In this document: one piece after another, positions 8,062 through 16,576 of the stretch
Position numbering within the stretch: position 1 is the first letter of the stretch
Layout of the letters: each line of letters starts with the position of its first letter
Origin: CAZUXY01 sp964624235
GTDB taxonomy: Bacteria; Spirochaetota; UBA4802; UBA5368
NCBI GenBank assembly: GCA_964624235.1
Contig: CAZUXY010000026.1
Span: forward strand, 1-61,380
Reading direction: 5' to 3'
Length of the DNA: 61,380 nt
Notes under the pieces: generated by a model
Databases searched by the model: none
What the model was told of the DNA's origin: nothing
The model's input: the letters and a program-made list of their open reading frames with translations, nothing else
Translations under genes and position numbers: made by a program

Positions 8062-8901
8062 CTACCGGTCGAAGGCATGGGGGTCGGGACCAAGTCGCCG
8101 CCCCTCGTTCAGGCCGTCGACGGCCGCCATATCCCCGTCACTCAGCGTGAAATCGAAAATCCGCGCGTTCAGGGCGATCCTTTCCGGGACGGCCGATTTC
8201 GGGATAACAATAAAACCGTGCTGCAGGCCCCACCTGAGCAGTATCTGCGCCGGAGACCTGTCGTATGCGGCCGCGAGTCTTTTTACCAGCGGATGGTCGA
8301 AGAGTCGCCCACGCGAGAGGGGCGCCCAGGATTCAATTTTAATGTTCCGGTCGCGGCAGTAGTCCGCCAGTTCCCTCTGGTAAAGCAGCGGATGCATCTC
8401 GACCTGGTTCACCATGGGCGCTGTTTCGGCGTGCATCATTATATCTTCCAGGTGGGATATCGTCGCGTTGCATACCCCTATGGCCCTCACCTTTTCCCCG
8501 GCATAGAGTTCTTCCAGGGCCTTCCAGGTGTCCAGGTACTTTTCCCTGACCGCCCAGTGTATGAGATACAGGTCCAGGTAACCGGTCCCCAGCCGAGCCG
8601 CGCTCTCTTCAAAGGCCTTCAGGGTAGCGACATACCCCATTTCAGATATCCATACCTTGGTGGTAATGAACAGTTCACCCCGCGCGATGCCGCTCCGTTT
8701 CAGGGCGTTCCCTATGCCCTTTTCGTTTCCGTAAAAAGAAGCGGTATCGATGTTTCGGTATCCCTCATCCAGCGCCGCCCGCACCGCCGTTTCCACCGGG
8801 GGTCCGTCGGGGATTTTATAGGTGCCAAGTCCCAGTACCGGCATGGACACGCCGTTGGACAAGGCCACATATGCACCAGGACCTGCCAAGGTATCCCTCA
8901 C
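8062..8901 (-). CDS. Aldo/keto reductase
   Basis: 279 residues with a GTG start that overlaps the adenylate cyclase stop (GTGA). The catalytic tetrad is visible: Asp52 and Tyr57 (IDTASFYGNE), Lys82 (TTKVW), His115 (LIHW). The C-terminal IPKSAVPERI block binds NADPH phosphate. It is close to the AKR5/2,5-diketo-gluconate reductase group and reduces small carbonyl compounds. It is co-transcribed behind the class I cyclase, an unexplained partnership. The substrate is unknown. Confidence 0.93.
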   Translation of the reverse strand: MRDTLAGPGAYVALSNGVSMPVLGLGTYKIPDGPPVETAVRAALDEGYRNIDTASFYGNEKGIGNALKRSGIARGELFITTKVWISEMGYVATLKAFEESAARLGTGYLDLYLIHWAVREKYLDTWKALEELYAGEKVRAIGVCNATISHLEDIMMHAETAPMVNQVEMHPLLYQRELADYCRDRNIKIESWAPLSRGRLFDHPLVKRLAAAYDRSPAQILLRWGLQHGFIVIPKSAVPERIALNARIFDFTLSDGDMAAVDGLNEGRRLGPDPHAFDR

Positions 8902-11699
8902 CGGCGCGTCAGGACGCGCATGCCCTGCTCGACCAGCAGTTCAAAGACGTTCTTTTCAGTAAATGAGAAAGAGGTGAAATCCCTGCACTGCCGGTTCCCC
9001 ACCGACGAAACGTCTATGTCGGTGACGTAATGGGAATAGCCCGGAGCCTTACGCATGGCGCCGCCGTAGCGCTGCAGAATCCCGACGATCGAATTCCGCG
9101 CGAACGGTTCGGTTTCACTCCCGTCGGGCAGGGTGAACCGGTAACCGAATTCCTCATCCCTGATGCTGTGCAGCGTCAGCCGCATGGGGACCAGGTTCTT
9201 TTTTATGTCCAGTATCATCCGGTCCAGTTCGGGATTGAACGGGACTATGTTCACGTTGTGCTTGATATCCCGATCGAGCTGGAATACCGCGATACGGTTC
9301 ACGTTCTTGGCCAGAGGGGACGCCGGATTGCTTCTGGTCACGCGGTTGACCACGTTTTCGGTAAAAAAATAAAGGCGGGAGAGATAACGATGGAACTCTT
9401 CGATGTTCTGACGGAAAAAGAAAAACGCGTTTCTTTCATCGGTGACGAAGAAATAGCAGTACTTTGCGGCTTTCTGAAAATAGATGTGCACGGCGTTTTC
9501 CCTGGATTCCGCGAGAACGGTGGAAAGATAGTTCAGTTCCGGTATCGAGCGGTCGATGCCGTTGCGGTTCAAAACGCCGGTATTATAGCTCAGGCTGTAG
9601 AGCATCTTTATCTCCGAATCGTGGACCGCGCCCGTTACGGTTTCTCCCTCTGCGACGGTTCTGGTACTGAACACCGTGAACTTGTTGCCCAGCATGGTGA
9701 CATAGCGCCTACGCACACGGTCTCCTCCCTCGGCGAAGAAGGAATAGGCCTCCCTGGCCAGTCCGCACAGGCGGTCGAAATCCTTGCTGGACCCGTAGGG
9801 GAGCGATGAGGTCATGCGCAGGGCCGTGTCAAAGTCCAGTTCGGTGCGCACACCACCCTTAATCACCTCGGCGAACACATTGACCAGGTCGATCTCGTTT
9901 TTATACTCCTCGATGCGTGTTTCACCCCAGCTGTTGTGGTACACGAAGATGATATCGTCGATCTTACGGGAATATTTCGTGTAGGGATTGATGATGACGT
10001 ACCCCGTAACCGGGAAGGGTTCCGCGAGAAAATACCGTTTGTGGAGCCCCACTTTTTTCACCGAGAAATGCAGCGTCAGATCGGCGACCAGGTCCCTGAT
10101 GAAGTTCGGGTCGATTGGGTGGATGCCGGGATCGATCTCAAGGCGCGTGTAGTCCTTCTGGTACAGCCGGTTGAGTCCCAGCCAGATGATTATCCCTATG
10201 AGTTTTTGTTCCTTGTGAAGTATGATTTTGGAAGGGCGGTTGTCGATGATGATCCTCTTCGACAGTATCCAGTACTCCTTGCCGTCCCTGTCCCTTATGA
10301 ACTCGATGGAGAGCAGCTTCTCTTTGGGGAAGCTCTTGAAACTCAGGGTATTGTCGATCTTGTTCGCCGAAATGGAGAAATGGGAATAAATCTTGCGCGT
10401 GATACCCTTCAATTCCTTCTGGGCAAGCACCGACGAGAGCTGGGAAGCCTCAACACTGTTTATTATGCTCTTATACCCGCGCAGAATGAATTTCTTGGTC
10501 TCGTTCATGAGGCGGGTCACCTGGTCGATGTCGAGGTTTTCGAAGTCATCCATCTGCCGCACCGTCGATTCCGACCATCCCCATTCCTTCACGCAGGCGA
10601 GCATTTTTCTGACCTTAGGCGGCGGATGGTCCTCTGCACTGGTAAAGTGGGCCGACAGCCGCGGGTCCACCTTGAGATAAAAACAGCTCTCCAGCAGGTC
10701 CAGTGTCTCACGGCCGGCACCCGGCGACCCGTAGTACGCATGCAGGTGGTTGAACATTATCAGGTAAGAGTCGATGTCGTCGAGCGCAAGCTTCCCGCCG
10801 TGCACGTTACGCTTCACGATATCGCTGATGAAGGGGCTTTCAACGCTGCTGTTGAGGTAACGTTCCAGCAGACCCAGCTTCATAATGGACTTGAAGGGAT
10901 TGCCCAGGGACTTGAGGAGCTGGAAGAGCGCCGCCACGAGAAAATCGTTCCTTGAAACGGCATAAAGATTGCCCAGGTCCACGAATTCCTGCGCCATGGG
11001 GGAACCCCTTACGATTTCCAGCCACCGCTCGTATCCCGCGTCATCGATGCCCACGGGCACCACCCACCAGAAGGGGACCTTGCCGGCAAGCAGTATGGAC
11101 GAACGGAAGAACTCCTCTTTCAGGAGCCTGCCCAGCGAGGTACCGCCCAGCCCTTCGTCGCCCTCCTCGTCGAAAACGTCCCGTTTTACCTTGGTGATGT
11201 CATTGAGAAAAAAATGGACTTCAACGTTGTATTTCTCGGCTATCCATTTTTCCAGAATACGGCATTTCAGTTTGAAGAGCCGCAGTGCTTCCAGGCTCGT
11301 CTCTTTCTCGTCGATACAGACCCAGAAATCGAAGTCGGAATGATCGGTATACGCGATCGTGCCGCCGCTCCCCATAAGAGAGAACATATGGATAAAGGGC
11401 TGGGGCGTTTTCGGGATATTGACGGTCGCCATGGGGAACTGGGCGCGTATGAACTGGACCGCACGGCCGCTGGGGGTGTAATTGTAGATGCCGGTCGCCA
11501 TCCCGGCGTAGTTGATATAGCCCGGCAGGCCCGACTGGTTCACGCAGAGCAGAAAGGGGATTACCTCCAGTACGCCCAGCACCTCGGGGCGGGTTATCGA
11601 GGAGTGCAGTATGGCGAGTTTGGTATTGTTATAGGTTAAGAAGCTTTCCCTGAATCCCTTTATCCTTTCAAGGATATCTTCCCGTTTAACTGGGCCCAT
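8898..11699 (-). CDS. cyaA: Class I adenylate cyclase
   Basis: 933 residues, longer than the enterobacterial enzyme (about 850). It makes cAMP from ATP. The signature FSLMGSGGTIAYTDHSDFDF (106-125) contains the nucleotidyltransferase Gly-Ser and the two metal-binding Asp (122 and 124), matching the CyaA pattern GS-x-G-...-SDLDIWVC. The remaining length has the large C-terminal regulatory region of this class. No transmembrane segment is seen. The aldo/keto reductase is translationally coupled downstream. A class III cyclase lies nearby on the other strand, so two unrelated cyclases may feed cyclic nucleotide pools. Confidence 0.92.
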   Translation of the reverse strand: MGPVKREDILERIKGFRESFLTYNNTKLAILHSSITRPEVLGVLEVIPFLLCVNQSGLPGYINYAGMATGIYNYTPSGRAVQFIRAQFPMATVNIPKTPQPFIHMFSLMGSGGTIAYTDHSDFDFWVCIDEKETSLEALRLFKLKCRILEKWIAEKYNVEVHFFLNDITKVKRDVFDEEGDEGLGGTSLGRLLKEEFFRSSILLAGKVPFWWVVPVGIDDAGYERWLEIVRGSPMAQEFVDLGNLYAVSRNDFLVAALFQLLKSLGNPFKSIMKLGLLERYLNSSVESPFISDIVKRNVHGGKLALDDIDSYLIMFNHLHAYYGSPGAGRETLDLLESCFYLKVDPRLSAHFTSAEDHPPPKVRKMLACVKEWGWSESTVRQMDDFENLDIDQVTRLMNETKKFILRGYKSIINSVEASQLSSVLAQKELKGITRKIYSHFSISANKIDNTLSFKSFPKEKLLSIEFIRDRDGKEYWILSKRIIIDNRPSKIILHKEQKLIGIIIWLGLNRLYQKDYTRLEIDPGIHPIDPNFIRDLVADLTLHFSVKKVGLHKRYFLAEPFPVTGYVIINPYTKYSRKIDDIIFVYHNSWGETRIEEYKNEIDLVNVFAEVIKGGVRTELDFDTALRMTSSLPYGSSKDFDRLCGLAREAYSFFAEGGDRVRRRYVTMLGNKFTVFSTRTVAEGETVTGAVHDSEIKMLYSLSYNTGVLNRNGIDRSIPELNYLSTVLAESRENAVHIYFQKAAKYCYFFVTDERNAFFFFRQNIEEFHRYLSRLYFFTENVVNRVTRSNPASPLAKNVNRIAVFQLDRDIKHNVNIVPFNPELDRMILDIKKNLVPMRLTLHSIRDEEFGYRFTLPDGSETEPFARNSIVGILQRYGGAMRKAPGYSHYVTDIDVSSVGNRQCRDFTSFSFTEKNVFELLVEQGMRVLTRR

Positions 11700-11973
11700 G
11701 GCATTTCAGACATTTTATTACAAATGTACCGTATAGTGTCAGTACATAAAAGAAACGGGTTTTTTTCAATAACTTAACGGTATGCACAGGGTAATTTACC
11801 TGTGTGCGGGTCCTGTCCGAACACAGGGTATCCGCAGGGTATACTGGTTCTCGGTGAGTGCACACTGACAGCATCCCTGACAAAGACAGGTCCGGGCTTC
11901 AGGGGCGGGGTAACCCGCAGGGCCTGACGAAATAATTCTTGAATAGATTTCCCCGCCATAGTATGACCCCGTT

Positions 11974-12462
11974 ATGAGCGAAACGACCCCGGCCGTACGA
12001 AGATGCGAAACCCGTGATCTTGCAGCCGTCAAGGACCTGTTCCGCGAGTTCGTGGAATACCACAGCGCCATGGACCCCTCATTCGTCAAGGTGCGGGGAT
12101 ACGGCGACCTCTTCGTCAGGTATATCGAAGACAATATGAACGGGGAAAACTCCCTGGTGCTCGTCGCGGAATGCGGAGAGGCGGTGGTGGGTTACTGCCT
12201 GGGCCAGATCATGGAAAAGCCCCCGGTGTATCCCGAACCGCGTTACGGCTACATCGACAATATCGCCGTACGTGAAGGGTACCAGCGGAAGGGAATCGGC
12301 GCGATGCTGGTTCGGGAGATGTGCAGGTGGTTCGCGTCGCGGGACCTGCGTCGCGTAGAAGTATTCGCGGCGGTGAAAAACCCTAAATCCACTTCTTTCT
12401 GGCGGAAAATGGGATACGCAGCCTTCCTGGAACAGATGTACAGTCCCCTCGGCCCCGCATGA
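11974..12462 (+). CDS. GNAT-family N-acetyltransferase
   Basis: 162 residues. The acetyl-CoA motif A reads IAVREGYQRKGIGAMLVREM (R/Q-x-x-G-x-G/A pattern), with the beta-bulge strand RYGYIDNIAV before it and the C-terminal NPKSTSFWRKMGY block. It transfers acetyl from acetyl-CoA to an amine; the substrate is not evident. The 274-bp region before it contains several ACAGGGTA words and a CACAGG/CCTGTG stem (11785-11804), but no gene. Confidence 0.9.
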   Translation: MSETTPAVRRCETRDLAAVKDLFREFVEYHSAMDPSFVKVRGYGDLFVRYIEDNMNGENSLVLVAECGEAVVGYCLGQIMEKPPVYPEPRYGYIDNIAVREGYQRKGIGAMLVREMCRWFASRDLRRVEVFAAVKNPKSTSFWRKMGYAAFLEQMYSPLGPA

Positions 12463-12618
12463 GCGCCGGGGAACACCGGCTGTGAAACAGCACCGCCTCC
12501 CCGCTTTGATCTGACACCACTCCAGAAAAAAACATCACTGACCGAATTATGGATTTACTATTTAATGCGGTTGTGCTGGCATAGCCCGGTATTTATTCAT
12601 CGATCTACGGAGCAACCC

Positions 12619-13797
12619 ATGCATGCCAGGATATACCCTTTTCTGTTGTCGATTGTCATCCTATCGGGAATCGGTACGGCCGCCGTATGGTGCGCGCCGC
12701 CCCAACCGGAAAGCGGTTACGACTTCATAGAGGAGGCGCGTTTCATCCACCGCATCGTGGCGTGCGGGGAGGGACCACTGCCGCCGGGGGTCGACCGAAC
12801 AATCGTGAACGAGCACTGCCGTTTTATCAAAAGCGCAATGGAAAGGTATCGCGGGGATTACGCGGCGAAGGCGGGACCGTTCATCGCCGCCCTGAAGCCG
12901 GCGAAGCTCCCCTCCACGGTATTCTATCCCTTCGGGGGCGGTGACCTGCTTTCGGCGATACTCACCTACCCCGACGCCGCCGAGATCATCACCATATCGC
13001 TGGAAAGCGCGGGCGACCCCCGCCGGCTTCCACGGGCGACCGCCGCGCAATTGAAAGAGGCACTGAAAGAGTCCAGGGCGGTGCTGGGCAACCTTTTCAC
13101 CATGTTCGACAACAGCAACACCAACGTGAAAGCTCTCGAGAAGAGCATGATCACCAGCCAGCTGGCGTTTTCACTGGCCGGTGCGGCGGTGTTCGGTTAC
13201 GAGCCGGTGTCGCTCAGGTTTTTCAGCGTTGAAAAAAACGGCGAGCTGCGCTACCTCTCCTCAAAGGAGATCACCTCCCTGGAACACACCCGGGGGAAAA
13301 GGCTCTACCGCTGGTGGGTGGACACCTCTTTCTCCGAGGCTTTCCGCAACATGGAACTGGTGCTGAAAAACAGAAAAGACGGCAAACGGCTTCTTTACCG
13401 CCATTTCGCCGCAAACCTGGACAATTCTCACTTCAGGGGTTCGGGTCTGGAAAAATTTTTACAGAACAGGGAAAGGTTCGTATGCATGACCAAGGCGGCC
13501 AGCTATCTGCTCTGGATGGATGACTTCTCGGCGATCAGGGACTACACGCTCTCCCGCATGGTCTTTATGGTATCGGACTCCACCGGGATACTGCCGCGCC
13601 ATGCCGCCCCGGCCGGCTTCGAACAGATAACCTACGGCACCTTCAACGGTGCCTTCCTGGACAACCGTGGCGGTGAAAAGGCCGAATCGCTGCGCAGGTT
13701 CTGGCTTTCCCAGCCGCACCGGCCCCTCCCCTTCCGCTACGGTTACTCCGATGACCGGGGCGCGTTTCACCTCATGATCACCAGGCCGCGGCGATGA
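12619..13797 (+). CDS. Exported protein of unknown function
   Basis: The ATG at 12619 follows ACGGAG and is preferred over one 54 bp upstream. 392 residues with a clear signal peptide (about 1-27, ending near VWCAPP). The mature part is mixed alpha/beta with no motif I recognise. FYPFGGGDLLSAILTYPDAAEIITI and RMVFMVSDSTGILPRHAAPAGFEQ are the most conserved-looking stretches. It ends 5 bp before the stop of the convergent kinase gene. The function is open. Confidence 0.8.
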   Translation: MHARIYPFLLSIVILSGIGTAAVWCAPPQPESGYDFIEEARFIHRIVACGEGPLPPGVDRTIVNEHCRFIKSAMERYRGDYAAKAGPFIAALKPAKLPSTVFYPFGGGDLLSAILTYPDAAEIITISLESAGDPRRLPRATAAQLKEALKESRAVLGNLFTMFDNSNTNVKALEKSMITSQLAFSLAGAAVFGYEPVSLRFFSVEKNGELRYLSSKEITSLEHTRGKRLYRWWVDTSFSEAFRNMELVLKNRKDGKRLLYRHFAANLDNSHFRGSGLEKFLQNRERFVCMTKAASYLLWMDDFSAIRDYTLSRMVFMVSDSTGILPRHAAPAGFEQITYGTFNGAFLDNRGGEKAESLRRFWLSQPHRPLPFRYGYSDDRGAFHLMITRPRR

Positions 13798-13801
13798 GCG
13801 C

Positions 13802-14848
13802 TCATTCCTCGTAATCCCAGAAGAAGTCTTTATTGGTGAGTTCCTTTTCCTCCTGCGGTTCCCGGCGTTCAGGGCCGTATGGAAGCCCGCCGGCGTTACG
13901 GTGGAACCAGTCCAGCTGGTCTTCCAGGTCGCGGGTTTCGTTCTCCCAGTATTCCGGCGTGCCGAAATGGGGAAAGGCGGCGGGGAACGCCGGGTCCTCC
14001 CATCGCCGGGCAATCCATGCCGCATAGTGGATATACCTGAGCGCCCTCAGGGGTTCCACAAGCTTCAGCCAGGCAGTATCAAAATCCCTGAAGGTTTTAT
14101 ACGCGGCGAGAAACACCTCACGCTGGCGCAGTCCCTCGGCGTCCCGGGCTGGCACCAGCATCCATACATCCTGCACCGCGGGGCCGTTCAGGAAGTCGTC
14201 GAAATCCAGGAAAAACCATCCCTCACTGCCGTGCAAGAGATTCCCCAGATGGCAGTCGCCGTGTATGCGGTGGAAGGGAACACCGGCGCGCAGTGTCTCA
14301 TAGATGTCAGCCACCTCGCGCACGGCGGACCCGAAACGGGACTCCAGGTGCGACGGCAGGAATTTTTTTTCCAGAAGGAAGGCCAGAGGCCGCAGCCCGT
14401 AGGTCTCAGCGTTCAGTTCGATGCGGTGTTCGGCCCGTTTTGAGGCCCCCATGTTGTGGATGCGGGCGCAGAGCCTGCCCAGTATCCCCAGCTCATCGTC
14501 GGAAAGTTCGTCAGGGACCCTGCCTCCGGTGCGCGGCCACAGAGCGTAATAGATGCCGCCTGTCTCGCGCAGGGTCCCGCCGTCGGGAAAGGACAGGGGG
14601 GCGCATGCGGGAATCTCGTCCTCCCGCAATTCGAGCAGAAAGGCGTGTTCCTCCAGTATCTGTTCCCGGCTCCAGCGGCCGGGACGGTAGAACTTGGCCA
14701 CCACGTGCGCGCCGTCCTCGAGCCTGAGGTCATATACCCGGTTTTCGTAGCTGTTCAGCGCCAGGCAATGACCAGACGGCTCGAACCCGGCGTCCTCCAG
14801 GGTGTTGATGATGATATCGGGGGTTAGGTTGAAGAAAAACTCGCTCAT
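13802..14848 (-). CDS. srkA: Stress-response serine/threonine kinase (SrkA/YihE-like)
   Basis: 348 residues with the aminoglycoside-phosphotransferase fold. The ATP-anchoring Lys lies in VVAKFYRPGRW, the catalytic loop is HGDCHLGN (about 196-203), and the metal-binding DFDDFLNGP (about 214-222) is intact. The conserved NSYENRVYDL start and KFYRPGRWS block are specific to the SrkA/RdoA subfamily, cytoplasmic kinases that counter stress-linked cell death and are tied to envelope and redox stress. E. coli SrkA has a similar size. It appears monocistronic. Confidence 0.92.
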   Translation of the reverse strand: MSEFFFNLTPDIIINTLEDAGFEPSGHCLALNSYENRVYDLRLEDGAHVVAKFYRPGRWSREQILEEHAFLLELREDEIPACAPLSFPDGGTLRETGGIYYALWPRTGGRVPDELSDDELGILGRLCARIHNMGASKRAEHRIELNAETYGLRPLAFLLEKKFLPSHLESRFGSAVREVADIYETLRAGVPFHRIHGDCHLGNLLHGSEGWFFLDFDDFLNGPAVQDVWMLVPARDAEGLRQREVFLAAYKTFRDFDTAWLKLVEPLRALRYIHYAAWIARRWEDPAFPAAFPHFGTPEYWENETRDLEDQLDWFHRNAGGLPYGPERREPQEEKELTNKDFFWDYEE

Positions 14849-14934
14849 GGTCGCTCCTGCCGGTCACATGTTACCAGAGAGAGGGAAGGACGGTAAATCC
14901 GCAAGGAAATAATGCGCATCAGATATAAGACTGC

Positions 14935-14998
14935 CCCGGGGATGCGGAGTGAGAATAAGATTCCTCACCCCCTCGGGGATTCGGAATGACGGGGGCCA
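14935..14998. repeat. Dispersed intergenic repeat fragment
   Basis: The words CCCCTCGGGGATTCGGAATGAC resemble the GGGGATTCGAAATGACAG core of the repeat found at 38853-39115 and, inverted, at 61222-61313. It occupies part of the 199-bp gap between srkA and the membrane protein gene. Confidence 0.5.
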
Positions 14999-15047
14999 TG
15001 GAATAAAGGATCCTTGATGCGCTTGTGTATTCAGCCCTCACTTCACC

Positions 15048-16532
15048 CTACGGACATGATGCGCAGTACTGCAGCAGGGGAAACCCTATGACTCCCAGGT
15101 CGATAATGAAATGACAGGCCATCGCGGGGAGTATGCTTTCGGTCTTACGGTAGATCTCGCCCATCACCAGGCCGTAAACGAAACTGTACAGTGCGAAGAG
15201 CGGCCCTCCCACCGCCAGGTGTATGGTGGAGTAGAGCGCCGCCTGCGCCATGTTCGCCGGGAGCGTTCCCAGGCCGCCCGCCCGCAGCAGGTTGTAACAG
15301 ACCAGGCGGAAGAACACCTCCTCGGAAAAGGCGTTCATTATGCTGAAGATCGCCACCGGGGGCCAGTACGCCGGTCCCCTGATGCCGTAATCGGTAAGGA
15401 AATACAGCGCCGCCGCGTAAACCCCGCTGCCCAGGGCGCCGATGAAGAAAAACGGTGTGGTAAGTTTCGCCGGGTCCAGGGTGAACGCCGCACGCACGGA
15501 AAGTTTCGATACGCGCAGAAACCACAACGCCGCGACCTCCGCGATGAAGACCGGCAGATACACCGCCAGGCGGCCGTACGCCTCGAGTACGCCGTCCACC
15601 CGCATGAGGGGCCATGCCACGTACCCGTACCGCAGCAGGAACGCCGCGATCCCGAAACAGGCCAGGAAATACGCGAGGAATCCCATCACCGAAAAACGCC
15701 GCACCCTCCTCAGCAGATCCTCGCCGTCGAGCGAGGAGAGGTGTTTCACCAGCCACAGGTACAGCAGCGTCAGGGAACCGGCCAGCACGAAAAACACCAT
15801 CACCAGCTGCGCCTGTGTGAGACCCCACCGTACGACCTTTTCGGTTCTGAAAAACTCGGTGATGAAACGCGCGTCGCCGTAGAGTATCAGGTACAGGGCC
15901 ATCACCTTACCCCTCTCATACAACGATGCCGGTTCCGTGCCGGGAGCGTATATGCGGTGATGGAGCCTCCTAAGCACCAGGAATATGGCCGTGTTGTAGG
16001 CGATCTCGTAGAGGGGCACCGGGTTGTGGAACCCGACGGTGCGGCCGAACAGGTCCCACTCGATGTACCGACCCCAGCAGCACCCCACCAGGAAACATGC
16101 GATCCGCCCTACGGCGTGGGAGAGCGGCATGTAGAGGAAGAACGCGTCGGCCACGTCCCTGAAACGGAACCTCATCGCCAGCAGCAGGGCGGTAATGAGT
16201 ACGGTCGGCAGCATGATGCTGGCGTGGAAGGTGTGGTAGCTTTCAGAACTCACCAGTTCGAAGAGCAGGTCGACCGTACGCAGCGATTCATGATAATAAA
16301 AGAAATTGGCGGCCCGCGAGCTGACATACCCCGCGGGGAGGATGAACAGCGCGATTATTAAAAAGAACCTTCGCACCCTGGGCCGCGGATAGCCGATCTG
16401 GATCAGCCTGCGGTACACCAGCACCAGCCCCAGCGCCACCGCCAGTACCACAAAGAAATTATAGATGATGTTGTTTACCAGCACGAAGGCGCTTTTGCCG
16501 ACGCCGTACTGCAGCATGAAATAGGATACCAT
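15048..16532 (-). CDS. Lgt-like diacylglyceryl transferase fused to a CPBP intramembrane protease domain
   Basis: 494 residues, strongly hydrophobic. The N-terminal half (about 20-265) is Lgt-like: SHAVGRIACFLVGCCWGR (138-155) carries the His and Arg of the lipoprotein transferase, and GDARFITEFFR (219-229) matches its second Arg block. After a short soluble linker (about 265-285) the C-terminal half ends in a CPBP/Abi domain with EE at 404-405, Arg409, His438 and His474, the expected glutamate/histidine active site. It lies 44 bp after the MFS/spermidine-synthase gene in the same operon. Substrates are unknown; a joint role in modifying and cutting lipidated membrane proteins is inference. 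Confidence 0.82.
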   Translation of the reverse strand: MVSYFMLQYGVGKSAFVLVNNIIYNFFVVLAVALGLVLVYRRLIQIGYPRPRVRRFFLIIALFILPAGYVSSRAANFFYYHESLRTVDLLFELVSSESYHTFHASIMLPTVLITALLLAMRFRFRDVADAFFLYMPLSHAVGRIACFLVGCCWGRYIEWDLFGRTVGFHNPVPLYEIAYNTAIFLVLRRLHHRIYAPGTEPASLYERGKVMALYLILYGDARFITEFFRTEKVVRWGLTQAQLVMVFFVLAGSLTLLYLWLVKHLSSLDGEDLLRRVRRFSVMGFLAYFLACFGIAAFLLRYGYVAWPLMRVDGVLEAYGRLAVYLPVFIAEVAALWFLRVSKLSVRAAFTLDPAKLTTPFFFIGALGSGVYAAALYFLTDYGIRGPAYWPPVAIFSIMNAFSEEVFFRLVCYNLLRAGGLGTLPANMAQAALYSTIHLAVGGPLFALYSFVYGLVMGEIYRKTESILPAMACHFIIDLGVIGFPLLQYCASCP

Positions 16533-16576
16533 AAAGACCCCGCCATTACATTATGGGTTCATTAAACTCAACAGGA

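Noticed and set aside
11761..11860. Recurring ACAGGGTA words upstream of the GNAT gene as an operator array
   Set aside because: Only three imperfect copies with uneven spacing; chance cannot be excluded.
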